DNA of 64,000 bases, taken from contig CM040448.1 in assembly GCA_022749755.1 (NCBI GenBank), positions 7,376,481 through 7,440,480 of the forward strand, in the 5' to 3' direction. Both the position numbers and the translations under genes were made by a program. Below the pieces are notes generated by a model. It saw only the letters and a list, made by a program, of their open reading frames with translations. It was not told the DNA's origin and did no database searches. Source of the DNA: Azadirachta indica (lineage: Eukaryota > Streptophyta > Magnoliopsida > Sapindales > Meliaceae). Every line of letters begins with the position of its first letter. The first letter of the stretch is position 1. Positions 1 through 12,796 of the stretch are shown one piece after another.

Positions 1-1985
1 GTGAAATTATCATAGAACTTGGTGGGCTAAAAACCAAACCCTTTGTTATTCCTAGGCATATATTAACTCTTCTTGGCCAATCCAGTTACATATTAGAATC
101 TTGTTCCTAGATAGATACTAATTTTCATTAGAATCCAATTGTACTTTAGGATCTTGGTGTGCAATTTTCAAGAAAATACTTGCATAAATAATTGAAATTC
201 ATCAAGATTTAGGAAGCATAATCCATGTAAAAAACCACCCATGAAAATCAAATTTCATATGAGAGCCCATATTATATATAAAATAACTAGAAAATTCATA
301 ACTTGGCCACCTAAAACCAAATGCTTTCTTGCAACTTCCATTTTCCATCTTCATAGTTACCAAACATTACTCATATAAAATATTTAGAATATTTTTAAGT
401 TTAATTGAATAAGTAATTAAATAATGAAAATTATTGATAATAGGATTTTTGAATATTAATGCTAATAATTTATTTCTTATCAAAATTAATGACTAGTATT
501 TTCTAGTTAATATGTTTGCTTTTCTGACCCAAAAAAATAAAAGTATTTTCATTAATATTTAGATAACATATTATAAGGAAGTCATGAGATATGTTTTTAT
601 AACTTAGCTGGCTATAGTTATAGGAGTATATTTACGAGTGTTTATATTTATTTTTAATTTTAATTTATTTTACGATATAATTTATAGTATGACTTCTAAA
701 ATTGAGGATGCTGATGATATTGGCCAACTTCCATTGAGGAACATTTCATTCACCTATTGCATGAAGAAGCTAAAAAAAAAATAGCAAACTTCAACCCTAG
801 ATTGAAAAAGAAAGGGAGTAATGTGATAAATGCTTAAAAATGTATATTTATTAAGAGATATATTATGATTTTTGACTAAGAATGTCATTAACTTTCCCAA
901 AATGAAACAGATTCCTTTATATTGAATATTAAGACAAGAATCGCAATAAATAATTGATTTTACACAAGTTTTATATAATGAGCATATTTTTCAATCCTAA
1001 ACATCAATTAATACGATTTTTGGGCTGAAAGAACATGAACTCATTACTTCACAACTGTACAAGCCAATGGTTAGGCTACTTCAAGCAATTACTGAGGCAA
1101 AATTGAGTTTCAACAGAACTCAAGTACATCTTCAAACTATCCCAACATGTTTTTGTATTTGGATCGTATCTGTCAAACTGCATACCCAAAAATTATATGG
1201 TTAGGTGTTTTAAAAAGTTTACAAAAAGCTCTAAATTGTTTATGTTTTACATTTTCTCAAATTTCAACAATTGGCTATCAAAAAGAGCCATTATTCTAAA
1301 AGAGCGGTGGAGAAATATAACTTGAACATTTTTGTTTATTTTCAACACAACTTCCATTCTACAAAATCAATGAGGCTGAAATATGGACCATTAAAAAGCG
1401 ATTCATGCACCTACAACTTTGAAGAAAGTCATTTCACAAAATTTGGTGTTTTTGATAGTAAAAAATATGTTGTAAATTGGTAGAGCGTGATTAATTAAAA
1501 GTTGGCAAATCATGTTCACAAATGTAAAATATCTTTAGTTTTGCTTATATAAAGAAAGATGTGGAAGTTAGTAGCATTCTTCTTTGTAATTTGAGCTTCA
1601 ATTACATAATATCTTTCTAAATTTGTAATTAGGGCTGAGGGTAAAGTTTTGGTAATTTTATAGTACTGTTCTTTTATCATTTTAAATTGTGTTTCAATGG
1701 CAAAATCTTTTCAATTGAATGAATTTCATTTCTTAAAAGTATTTTAATTTGTTAGAAAGGTTGATTCATTATTAATAAAAGGTTACATTAAATACTTGTA
1801 CATTTTCTACAAATCAAGAATAAGTATGTTATACTTTTTACAAATAAATTGAATGATTAATCTTTCATTTTGTTACTTTTTCTTCAAAGAGACATTATGA
1901 TGTATTTAAATATATTTATCTTCTAATTGAGATAATCTCTTAAGTGATTCTTAATTAAGTTAAAAAATTGATTAAAGAATAATTT
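1..1985. other. AT-rich intergenic DNA, no gene seen
   Basis: No open frame here shows a recognisable domain or consistent codon structure. A 70-codon frame at 1271-1483 has an AT-driven composition, no neighbouring exon and no family resemblance that I can see, so it is not called as a gene. Homopolymer A/T runs are common. I see no transposon ends in this stretch. Confidence 0.6.
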
Positions 1986-1989
1986 CTAT

Positions 1990-3240
1990 AAGGAAAAAAA
2001 TACCATTAACTTCCTCATAAAATCTGACTTGACTCAATACTTGCTCGTTAGAATGAAATACCCCAAACCCCTTTACAATTATTATTTTTAACAAAATTTT
2101 TGTGAAGTTATTATTTTATCCCTTCGATCCGAATTTAAATTCAAATGTAATGGGTTTGGGTCAAGTCAGGGCCAATATCCATGAGAAAAAATTTAGATTA
2201 CTAAGATTCAAACCCTTGATCTCTTTGTGAGAGTGCAAGGTTATACCACCTAGCTAGGCTACGATTTGGTTATATTATGTACACATTATTATATAAGTAT
2301 GCTTTAAATATAATATTACCATGCATATTTTTCTATTTATAATATATTTTATGAATTAATATCAGTTTGTAAATTTATATTTTAACTTTGTAATGTTACA
2401 AAATAATTATTATTTTAATTTTATGCAAATTTTTTACAAAATTATTATTAGTCTAATGCTACAAAATATTTTTTTGTAATTTTTATTAATTAATTTAAGT
2501 TTATAAATTTGTATTTAATTTTTATACAAGTTTTCTACAAAATTTATAAATATATATTTTTCTTTGGAATTTTATTAATTAATTTGAGTTTAGAAATTTA
2601 TATTTAATTTTTTATTGTTACAAAACAATTATTATTATAATTTTTATTCAATTTTTTCAGAAAATTATTACTAGTTTAATGTTACAAAAAATATATATTT
2701 TTATTTGTAATTTTTATAAATTGATTTAGTTATTTAATTGGAATAAAAGTTTTATTTTTCCAAATTTATATAAAATAATTGTGATTTTATTGTTACAAAT
2801 TAATTATTAGTTTAATTTTTATTCAATTTTTTACAAAAAAAAAAATACTAGTTTAATACAAAATTAAAAAAAAATATATTTATTTTTCTATTCAAATATT
2901 TTTAAAAAATTACAAAAGAAAAATGATTAAAAATTTATAATATTCATTTAAATATAGGATGGTTTGCATTTAATATAAATCTAATACATAAAAATACTAT
3001 GTATATTAATATTGGAGAGTATAATGGTAAAATATAGGTTGGCACAATGGTTGGAGCCTTGTATTTTTGGTGGAGTGCAAGGATTTGAACCTCCTCCTCT
3101 ATTAAATTTTTCTGGGTTGAGTAAGGGGTAAACATGAAATATCATAATAATTCTGTTAGTTGAACTAACAAAGAGATACTGAGTCAAGCCGGATTTTATG
3201 AAGTGGTAATGGTGTTTTTTCTTTTCTATAGTTATCAACA
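1990..3240. mobile_element. Degenerate inverted-repeat DNA element, family unknown
   Basis: The first ~250 bp and the reverse complement of the last ~250 bp match imperfectly. Both ends carry CCATTA followed by CATAAAATC, then CTTGACTCA near the tip. Further in, both carry a TTCAAA(C/T)CCTTG block followed by GTGCAAGGTT-like or GCACTCCACC-like sequence. The interior (2290-2940) is extremely AT-rich with runs of TTTATTAATTAATTT and has no coding signal. This fits an old non-autonomous DNA transposon or MITE. A target duplication could not be fixed because the flanks are low complexity. Frames on the minus strand at 2944-3241 only reflect the right arm. Confidence 0.45.
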
Positions 3241-3700
3241 AAATGAATTTCTAATGCCTTAATAGTTAAATAATATTAAATTTACATTCAACAATCAACA
3301 AATCAACCCTACTTGCATAATATTTCAACAACTGGACTTATAGACTTTATATAATGTATTCTTTGTCGATCGACACTCAAACTTCTGAATTTTTATTACT
3401 TGAGACAATTTATACTTGAGAATCACAACTTTTAAGTTATAGCAATAGATAATACTTTGTTTACAAAATTTAGTAAAAGATATACAATTCCTAAGTTGAA
3501 GTCAAAATATAATCATTTGCGTAAGTTGCATTGCGAATTTGCAAAAAATTTGGCTCCTACAAGGATGGGGTTAGGATCCAGAGACGAACACAGTCCATAC
3601 CTCTAACAATGATTAAGAGTCTTATATTAAGGTAAATTAGATTGTTTGGTTAATAAAATGATGAAGATTTTTTTTTTGTTTTTCCTTTTTAATGAATTCA
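3241..3700. other. Intergenic, nothing recognised
   Basis: AT-rich sequence without a supported gene, repeat end or RNA. Confidence 0.5.
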
Positions 3701-3719
3701 TAGGGTTAGTCTAATTTAA

Positions 3720-4260
3720 TTATTTATTTATTTTTAATTTTCAAATATGCAGAAAAACCCTTTTGTGAAATGTTTTCGTAAAAAGGGATGTGACCATTAT
3801 CAAGTACTTGGTAAGACTTTTAACAATACAACTGCTACTAGTTAGATGCATTTTGCATCTACTCAAACCCCTCTAAATTGATACTAAGAGAGAGTTAGAG
3901 GCTAAATTCTTAGGTTTTGGAGTACATATAGACCTTGAGTATGAAGGTGGTAAAGAACTTATAGAGGACAATATGGAAAAGAACAACAAACGACATTGAT
4001 CTATAAGTGGCCCAGTTGATCTTTGCACAAAAAAGAATCAAGAACCTCTAAAAGATTTAAGTTGGATGATGCACTTGAAGTATGGGCAAAATATTAACTG
4101 CCAAGACAAAAGTTTTTATGGTAAAAGTTAAAGGAATTAAAAACTTAGAAGAGTCTCATTCTCTTCATAAATATGCCTCTGTAGAAGAATGCATAAAAAT
4201 TGTAAAGGCTATAGATGATGAAGTTTATAATAAGGCTTGTGAAAATTTACTAATTTAGAA
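3720..4260 (+). pseudogene. Unrecognised degenerate coding-like stretch
   Basis: This stretch is less AT-biased than its surroundings and reads as broken protein-like sequence on the plus strand, with stops and frame changes. Its last part is an open frame from an ATG at 4082 to a stop at 4258 (58 codons), rich in Lys and Glu, with a helix-like segment SVEECIKIVKAIDDEVY. I do not recognise the family. A decayed transposase of hAT type is one possibility, but no catalytic or zinc-finger signature is convincing. It may also be chance. Confidence 0.2.
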
Positions 4261-5150
4261 TGGAGGAGAATATTTATTACAATGTTTGATGTAAGAAAAA
4301 GAAAATGTGTTACAAGATTGAAATAACTTGTTAGTATTAATATGTTCAGGTTTTGCTTTTTATAAACTAATTAGTAATTTCTTGTCTTTGAATCTAATAA
4401 GCAATTTTAACATATGAATGCAAATAATTGGATGTATATTATTTCTTATTTTATTTATGCTATAAGTGCAGTCTAATTTATCTCAAAATATATTTCTAAA
4501 TGCTAAAAATATTTAGAATACAACTGATATTTACAAATTATATTCAAATTTTTAAAAATAGTTTTCAAATCGTGAATCAAATAAGCCTTAAATATGTAAA
4601 TTTTGTTAAGGACAATTTTAAATTTATATAATTTAGGTAGGTATATAAAAAAAATAATTTCTCCATATATAATTACTTTGTTTAAGTGGTTGCATCATTA
4701 TGATGGAAGATGACTAACGCAAAGAGTAAACCGACAACGAAAACAAGCGGTAAATAATTAATTTAAATGAAACTACAAAATCCAACCGTGTTTTCTTCAG
4801 CAATTAGATATTTTGTTGGTCCCACTGTTAGCAGGATTACATAACGTTTGTAACGAATTTTCAAAAGTTCTTAGTTTGAATTTCATCGACTAATTAACAA
4901 TAGCTTCTAGATTTTGACTTCGTGCTGAGATAAAGATTATGTAATAATAATTGTTAATGGGAAACTTATATGTAAAAATTCTTTAACTTTACACAATTTC
5001 TTGTACAATTTTTAAACTACTAGATGTAAAGCTTTCAAAATCTAATGCATAATAAATAGATTATAATTAATATACATGTTAAAAATTTATAAATCTAATA
5101 TTTTATAAGTAATATAAAAAATTATGTACAAATTAAGAGGTTATCGATCT
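4261..5150. other. Upstream region of the receptor kinase gene
   Basis: About 0.9 kb of AT-rich DNA before the LRR receptor kinase, presumably including its promoter. No other gene or transposon end is seen. Confidence 0.5.
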
Positions 5151-5157
5151 TCCTTTA

Positions 5158-5166
5158 TATATAAAT
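5158..5166 (+). promoter_or_regulatory. TATA box of the receptor kinase gene
   Basis: TATATAAAT lies 45-53 bp before the ATG at 5211. Transcription would start about 30 bp downstream, giving a very short 5' leader. The leader contains AACCACCAAAACAAAAG and the start context is GAAAAATGGCT, which is good for a plant gene. Confidence 0.6.
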
Positions 5167-5210
5167 GTAACAAAGTAAAAATTAACCACCAAAACAAAAG
5201 TTTCTGAAAA

Positions 5211-8142
5211 ATGGCTAGCCGAGGAAATTGGCTTTCACTTGCACATTCTGCTGCTTGTGTGGTGTTGCTTTGTTTCTACAGAGCAAATTCATTATCAGAA
5301 ACAAAAGCCTTGCTTAAATGGAAGGAAAGTCTTGGAAACCAATCAATTCTTCAGTCGTGGGTCCTTAATCCAGCAAATAATGAAAATTCTACAACTGCTA
5401 GTCCTTGCCAATGGCGTGGAATTGTATGCAACAATTCGGGAAGTATTACTGAAATTAACCTTGCTTCAACAAATTTAACAGGTACACTTCATGACTTGGA
5501 TTTCTCCTCATTTCCAAATCTTCTCCGGCTTGATCTCAAGCTGAACAATCTTTCAGGAACCATACCTACCAGTATTGGAACACTTTCAAAAGTACAATTC
5601 CTTGATCTTTCCACAAATTCTTTCAATGGGACATTGCCTCTTTCTCTTGCTGATCTCACTCAGGTTTATGAACTTGATATTTCACGAAACAATATAACAG
5701 GTGAAATAGACCCCCGACTGTTTCCTGATGGAGCTGCTGAGCCAAAAACTGGTCTCATAAGTCTGAAAAATTTTCTTCTCCAGCGTAACAGGCTTGGTGG
5801 CCACCTTCCTGGAGAGATAGGCAATTGTAAATTATTGTCTCTTCTAGCTCTATATGAGAATTTTCTTGCTGGTCCTATTCCTTCATCTTTGGGAAATTTA
5901 AGTGATTTGTCCATTCTACGTCTTAATGTGAACCAATTTTCGGGAGAAATCCCTACGAATATTGCTACTTTAAGTAAGTTAACTGATTTGCGTCTGTTTA
6001 AAAACAAATTATCTGGTTTAGTGCCTGTGGGTTTAGGAAATCTTTCATCCTTAATTGTTCTCCATCTGGCGGAGAACAATTTCACTGGCCATTTACCTCC
6101 CCAAGTGTGTAAAGCTGGGAAGCTTGTCAATTTCAGTGCGGCTTTTAACAATTTCCCTGGTCCAATGCCAACTAGCCTTAGAAAATGCCGATCATTGTAC
6201 AGAGTTCGCCTCGAGCACAACCAACTCACAGGAGATTTGGAGCAAGATTTTGATGTCTATCCAAACCTCACTTATATCGACTTAAGTTATAACAGGTTGC
6301 AAGGTGAACTCTCACCGAAATGGGCACAGAGCAAAAACTTAACACTTTTAAAAATTGCTGGGAACTTGATTGGTGGCAAAATCCCAGATGAGATTGCATC
6401 ATTGCACCAGCTAGTCGAGCTTGACCTATCTTCCAATTGGCTTTCAGGCGAAATACCAGCTCATATTGGAAAATTGACGAAGCTTTCCTTATTAAGCCTG
6501 AAAGCGAACAATATTTCAGGTGAGATACCTGCTGAAATTGGAGAACTATTGAATTTGGTCACAATAGACCTGTCAATGAACAGGCTAAGTGGTCCAGTTC
6601 CAGATCAACTTGGGGACTTCAGAAATCTGAAAAGTTTGAGTTTTAGCCGGAACAACATAAATGGCACAATCCCCTTCCAAATTGGTAACCTTGTCGGCCT
6701 ACAAGAATTACTAGATTTGAGTTACAATTCACTCACCGGAGAGATACCAACCCAACTTCTAAAAAATTTGGAGAACTTGAATCTATCCAACAACAATCTC
6801 ACTGGTGAAATTCCTGCTCCTCTGAGCAACATGGTGAGCTTGATGGCTATCAACCTTTCATATAACAACTTAGAAGGTCCTCTTCCGGATGGCTCTGTAT
6901 TTTCTTCACGTCAATCGGATTTCACCAACAAAAAAGATTTATGCGGCGAAGTTCAGGGTCTGAGACCCTGCAATATCTTATCTAAAGAGAAGGTTGGTAG
7001 AAAAAAGAAAGACAAACTGCTTGTTGCTATTGTTGCTCCCTTAGCAAGTGCTTTGCTTCTTTTATTATCTTTTCGGATTTTTGCCTTAATTCGCTGGTGT
7101 AACTCAAGAAAAGTGTCAACAGTCGAACTTATTTCAAGGAGAGAAAATCCATATTCAATATGCTATTTTAATGGGAGACTTGTGTATAATGAAATTATTG
7201 AAGTGACCAGCAATTTTCACGAGATGTATTGCATCGGGAAAGGAGGTTCGGGAAAAGTTTACAAAGCTGAAATGCAACGTGGTGAAATATTTGCAGTAAA
7301 AAAGCTGAATTTGGAGGCCAAAGACTTGGGGATTGAGAATATTAAATGTTTTAGCAATGAGGTAGCAGCATTAACAGAAATAAGGCATCGCAACATTGTG
7401 AAGCTTTATGGGTTCTGTCCTCAAGGAAGGCATACTTTTTTGGTCTATGAGTTTATGGAAAGTGGAAGTTTAGCTAGTATTCTAAGCGATGAAGAGAAAG
7501 CAAAAGAGTTAGATTGGATGAAGGGGATTGAAGTTATTAATGATGTAGCTCATGCTTTATCTTATCTGCATCATGATTGTGTTCCGCCAGTAGTTCATCG
7601 AGACATATCAAGTAAAAACGTGCTGCTAAACTCTGAGATGGTAGCTCATGTTGCAGATTTTGGCACTGCAAAGTTTCTAAAACCCGATTCATCCAATTGG
7701 ACAGCAGTTGCAGGCACTTATGGCTATGTTGCTCCGGGTACATAAGCTGTAAATATTTTATTTACGAAAAAATGAACACTAATTTCAGATTCCAAGCAAT
7801 TTAATTCTATATTTTTGTGTTGCAGAGCTTGCTTACATGATGGCAGTCAATGAGAAGCGCGATGTTTGCAGCTTTGGTGTTCTGGCACTGGAACTTCTTA
7901 TGGGAAAGCATCCAGGGGAATTTATGGTTCATCTAAATTCATTGAGTGATCGAAGAATCCACTTGAAATCTGTGTTAGATCCCCGTCTTACTCATCCTAC
8001 AAATCAAAAGTTGTCTGATGACCTATCTTTAATATTAAATCTTGCTCTCCTGTGTTTACTTCCCAATCCGCGATCCCGACCAACCATGAGAGGTATCTCT
8101 CAACAGCTTGAAGCCAAAGTTGATGCTGATAGCAAGTTGTAA
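5211..8142 (+). CDS. LRR receptor-like protein kinase, MIK2-like (two exons)
   Basis: Predicted plasma-membrane receptor kinase of 947 residues, joined from 5211-7737 and 7826-8142. Order: signal peptide (residues 1-28), LRR N-cap with paired Cys near 66 and 73 (PCQWRGIVC), about 20 plant-type LxxLxLxxNxLxGxIP repeats (80-565), a second Cys pair (CGEVQGLRPC), one membrane segment (603-627) and a Ser/Thr kinase. The kinase has the glycine loop GKGGSGKVY (676-684), Lys697 in AVKK, HRD at 796-798 (RD type) and DFG at 816-818. APE (841-843) is completed only across the splice junction. The usual DVYSFG motif of subdomain IX reads DVCSFG at 855-860. It resembles the Arabidopsis MIK2 / MDIS1-interacting receptor group, which senses peptides or wall-derived signals; the ligand here is unknown. 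Length is slightly below the ~1000-1050 typical of the group. Reading frame and splice sites are intact, so it may be functional. Confidence 0.88.
7738..7825 (+). other. Intron of the receptor kinase gene
   Basis: An 88-bp intron starts GTACATAAG and ends TTGTGTTGCAG. Removing it joins G (7737) to AG (7826) to make the Glu codon of the APE motif, followed by LAY. Without splicing, the frame stops at 7745. An intron at this place in the activation segment is common in this LRR-kinase group. Confidence 0.9.
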
Positions 8143-8200
8143 ACATTTATGTAAGTGAATACGTGAATACACATGAGCCTAGGTGTGTGTGTAAGCTATG

Positions 8201-8206
8201 AATAAA
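8201..8206 (+). terminator. Polyadenylation signal of the receptor kinase gene
   Basis: AATAAA 59 bp after the stop codon, preceded by a GT-rich stretch (GGTGTGTGTGT). Confidence 0.5.
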
Positions 8207-8209
8207 TTA

Positions 8210-9199
8210 ATCATATTTAAAATCAGTTGCTACTGTAAATTATGCTCAACCTTTATTGATCGTTATCATTTCCTTAACCTACAAAAGTATTAGACTTCTG
8301 CATTATGTATACTCTCTTGTATGTCGTTACCCAATCCTATAATAAATTTTGAGAGTATCAAAATAGTTGATTTTGAAAGGTAGATTTCTTAAATATAAAA
8401 CTAAATATATCCATTTAAAATATAAATCTAATTCATCTTCCTTCTTATTTGCATACTTGTATTTCGTGACATTCTAACTTATTTTTCTTAAAATCAACCT
8501 TTTACTTATTTTTCATCATTAGACAAAATTTTTTATTTAAAAATAAAATATATTAAAGTTATACTACTTAATATAAAAACATATGTTCATTAATTTTAGA
8601 ATATTTCTTATAATGATCTTTACAAAAAAAAAAAAAAAACCTTAATTTTTTAATGTTTTATATGCTTATTAATATAAATGATCGTAGTTTATTAAATTTT
8701 AAACCGTGATGCTGTTATCCATCAACATACTTTTTGAAACGAGATCTACAAAACATATAGTTGTTGGTCATGATGTCCCTTGGATTTTCGTTGAATCCCA
8801 TTGTTTAGGCCTTCAAATTTGCATTGGTTTTTGTTTTCGTTACTTTAGAAAAAACTTTTTTTTTTTTTATAGTTTTAGCTTGTCGTCTAATTGTCATAAT
8901 TCCAATGCATTTTCTTTATTTCTAATCATAATATTCTATTATTCAATAATAATTGAAAATTTCTTGTTTTGATAATTTGTAGGTAATTATTTAGCGTCTA
9001 ATATAAAAAGGCTCCAAAAATCCTGGTCCATTTTATCATATTTTCATCATTCAAAACCATCTTTCCATTTATATTACGTAGTCAATGGTATGCAACAAGA
9101 CGGGAAGCGTATCTATTCTGTATTCAAAGTGTTTAGTTAAACTGACATTCGACAATGATAAGTTTCTTAAATTTCTAATACAGCATAAGAAAAATTTAA
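8210..9199. other. Intergenic, no gene seen
   Basis: AT-rich. A frame at 8706-8972 is dominated by Phe/Ser/Ile codons from T-rich DNA and has no family features. Confidence 0.55.
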
Positions 9200-10065
9200 T
9201 CAGTAAATTCAACTAACGGTAGTATTTGTAGGCTAATGACTAAAATTAGACACGTTTACAATATCGGATTTGATAGATTTTTGAAATTGACTAAAAACGC
9301 ATTACGTTAATCGATATGTGGATTGCAAGGACCGCTGTCAATGATATTAAAAAAATCATAAATTTGATTGATCGAAACTATAATAAGAAACAATAATTTA
9401 ATATGAGGAAAATTTGACCCAAAATTGGCTTGCTTGCCTTGTGTACTTGAAAAAGTGTTCTCCGCAGCTTTCATATGTTTTCAAGCTTGCTTTAAATCCA
9501 AATCAATGATAAATTTTGTCTGCCAATGGCTGAAATTAATATTAAGTTGACACTAAAAGCAATCTGGATTACATGTATTTAGCGGATAAGATTTGACGAA
9601 CTTATATCAATCGTTACACAGACAATTATTTTTTTTTCAATTCAATCATACTCAGTAAATTAAAAAAATTATAAATTTGATTAGATGTTAATTAAAATTT
9701 TAAAAAAATATGTAAGGACTATTTGATCAAGAATTTCCAAGTCAACAGACCTCAATTTCTTGGTTGCCTTCTGGACTTGGCAAAGGTATCTGAACAACTT
9801 TCATGTGATATTCAAGCTTGCTTTAAATTCAATAACAGTAATATTTGTCTGCTAATGACTAAAATTAGTATTTAATTGAAGATAAAGTGAGTCTTTATTA
9901 GACACATTTAGCATATAAAATTTGACAGACTTTTAAAATTAGACTAAAAATGCATTATATTAATCGTTAAGCAAACTGCAATTTTTTCAATCCCGTCATA
10001 CTCAATCAAATGCAAAATTTTATAAATTTTATTGGATACGCACTATAATAAGAAATGTTTTCTGA
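9200..10065. repeat. Three degenerate copies of a ~0.3 kb tandem repeat
   Basis: The block (G/C)TAATG(A/G)CT(A/G)AAATTA recurs near 9230, 9525 and 9850. Each time similar sequence follows in order: a (A/G)TTTGA(T/C)(A/G)GA block, AATCGxTA, a CATACTCA-like piece, ATAAATTT(G/T)ATT, and in two cases ATTCAAGCTTGCTTTAAAT. Spacing is about 300-325 bp. It is non-coding and its origin is not recognised. Confidence 0.5.
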
Positions 10066-10509
10066 GGTGTTCAAAATCCAATCAATCCAACTAATCTGCT
10101 CGATATAATACCATCCAATATGCTTTTTTAGGAATTTGATCCAATATATACACACTCAACTAGCCTCATTTCCTCTCTCCTTTTTCCTCCCTCCCTTTAT
10201 TTCTTTGTTTGTTTTCTAAATGACCAATACCTCTTTTTCATATTACGCCTTTTTTTCTTATTAATGTAGTAACAATATGGTTTGAAGACTTACAAGTTCC
10301 AGTTATGTGTTTGGTAGACTTTTATTGATTAGTTTTATCTTTTTTTTTCGTAATTTTTTGATGTATTTTTAAGGAATTCAATTATATAATTATCTATATG
10401 TTTATCATTTTTTGTTATTTTATTTTCAACAAATATATATGTTAAAGGTTTACCAGATACAATACTATTTTGTTTAATTATTTTAATGAAATGTAATCAA
10501 TATGAAAAT

Positions 10510-11395
10510 GGCAAATTCTCTTTTCCCCCTTAAGGTTTTTACAAACCCCCACTGACCTCTGAAATTTTAAAAATTACCTGTTAGGTCCTTCTGTTAACTT
10601 TAATAACGACAAAATTTAAATTTTAGGGGTAAAAAAGTAATTAATCATCACAATACACAGTAAAATTCTATTTAAATTATTAAATTAACCAAACAATCAA
10701 TAAATAAATCATGAAATTAATAATAAATAATAAAATTAACAAAATACTAAATAAGAAATTATTAAATCATTAAATTAACGAAATAAAAAATAAATAATCA
10801 TAAAATTAGCAATATATAACACAATTAAACCTTTAAATCATAAAATTAACAAAATAATAAATCGTTAAATTAACAAATAAATAAATAAATCACAAAATTA
10901 ACAATAAATGATAAAAATTAAGAAACAAATAAATCATTAAATTGACAAATAAATAAATTATAAAATTAACAATAAATAATAAAAATTAGCAAAATAATAA
11001 ATCATTAAGTTAACAAATAAATAAATAAATCATAAAATTAGCAACAAATAATAAAAATTAACAAAATAATAAATCATTAAGTTAACTAATAAATAAATAA
11101 ATCATAAAATTAACAACAAATAATAAAAATTAACAAAATAATAAATCATTAAGTTAACTAATAAATAAATAAATCATTAAATTACAATAAAATAAATAAT
11201 AAAATTTAAACAATAAAAATTAAAAAGTATTAAAATATTTAATAAAATAATAAAGTAAGGTCATAGGCTTATTATTATAAAAGTATAAATTTATTGTTAT
11301 TTGAATTGACAGAAGGACCTAATAGGTAAGTTTTTAAATTTGAAGGGGGTAAAAGGATATTTACAAAAACTGAAGGGGGAAAAGGGAATTTGCCC
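10510..11395. mobile_element. Non-autonomous Mutator-like element with 10-bp target duplication
   Basis: Inverted ends begin GGCAAATTC(T/C)CTTTTCCCCCTT and stay similar for about 90 bp, including TA(G/T)TAGGTCCTTCTGT-like sequence. They are flanked by identical 10-bp direct repeats ATATGAAAAT at 10500-10509 and 11396-11405. A 9-10 bp duplication with long inverted ends is the mark of MULEs. The 886-bp element encodes nothing; its core is an AT-rich tandem array. The ends differ from those of the large MULE at 13340, so it is a separate family. Confidence 0.75.
10740..11185. repeat. ~72-bp AT-rich tandem array inside the small MULE
   Basis: Units built from AAATAATAAATCATTAAG, then AATAAATAAATAAATCA, then AACAAATAATAAAAATTA repeat with a period close to 72 bp. 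Copies starting near 10991, 11064 and 11136 are almost identical. Earlier copies are more diverged and shorter. Confidence 0.7.
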
Positions 11396-11405
11396 ATATG
11401 AAAAT

Positions 11406-12790
11406 TATATACTTTTAGCATATAATGGATTCTTTTAGCAATAAATATTAACAAGTTTGGGATTCTTTTTAGTGGATTGGATCAAATTGCATTATATCAT
11501 ATAATGGATCGAGTTGAATTAAAAAAATTTCAATATGTTCAATGATAGATTAGATGTGAATTTGGTCAAATTTATCAAATTTTATCTACTAAGTAAGTTT
11601 AAGGTAGCATTTATTTTTTTATCTGAATTTTAAACATGACTAAAATTTGAATATAATTAAAATGTGAATCTGAATAATATATTTATTTTTATTTTAAAAC
11701 ATTTGAAAATAAGTATTAAATTGTTTGTTTTAATAAAATAAGAAAAGCTAAAAATTGATATTTTGACATATATATCATTTTAAATAATATATTTATATTT
11801 ATAATAATTTTGATTATATTAGTACAATAATAGACAAAAATTAATAAATTATAGTAGTATGTACATTATTTATTTATTTGATATATTTTTTTTAAAAAAA
11901 TTTCTAATCGATGATATAAAGGTCAATAAAAATAATAAGTTCTGCTATAATATAACTATAATTATATAAATATATAAATTTATTGTAATAATTAAATTAT
12001 AAAACAAATAAGATTTAAAAGACAAGTAGAGCAAACCATAATAGAGAAAAGATATAAAAAATACCTAAATAAGATTTTTTTTTAGTAAATAAATTAATAA
12101 AATAGAAATATCTTTAAACAATAAAATTATTAAATTATTCAGCTATTTGCTCATTCAAATTTAAATCATAATTTTTAATTTAATTATATTTAAATACTTT
12201 TAACAAATATTCATACATAAGTTAAAAAACAAACAGTTTTTAGACATTTAAATACTTATATTCAAACTTCAGCTAAAAAAGTAAATAATCCCTAAATGTT
12301 ACACACATGTATGTATGTGTATATATGTATATATGTGTGTTATAAGAGATTATGCATTGAATAAAAATATTTAAATATAAAGGTTGAATATTCATTTAAC
12401 AAAATATCGATCTGAAGCAATATACCCTTGTTTAATTTAAAGTTATACAGCATAGTTTGGTAAAAATTTATATTTTAAAAATGTGGGCTTCTGTAAAAGG
12501 GAAGATGACCTAATTCTACATAAATTTTTTTATGATGATACGATTTATAAATTATAGTGATTAGAGCCTTGGTGGTTAGGTAAACAACTAGAAAATATCA
12601 TTGTATTTACAAACATTAATTAAATAAATTCTATATTGTCAGTTTGTGAAAGTAATGTTTTAGACTTTTTTATTTTTCTATTTTAAATTAATATATGAAA
12701 GAAAGTTTCAACTAGAAGGAAAACGAAAGGAAAAAAGTCATGCATGCAAACTCCATAAATAGAGACGACTAAAAGCATGCAGCTCATTAT
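11406..12790. other. AT-rich intergenic DNA with short microsatellites
   Basis: No gene seen. A TATG/TGTA-type simple repeat lies at about 12303-12341. Confidence 0.55.
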
Positions 12791-12796
12791 AGAGAA

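Noticed and set aside
1271..1483. 70-codon open frame as a gene
   Set aside because: AT-driven composition, no domain, no splice partners, no promoter signal.
2160..2270. tRNA-like or SINE sequence around the TTCAAACCC block
   Set aside because: No complete A and B boxes, no cloverleaf and no poly-A tail. The block is part of the inverted arms of the 1990-3240 element.
5666..6229. 187-codon minus-strand frame
   Set aside because: Antisense shadow of the LRR repeats of the receptor kinase.
8706..8972. 88-codon Phe/Ser/Ile-rich frame as a small membrane protein
   Set aside because: It is a direct translation of T-rich DNA with no start context or family features.
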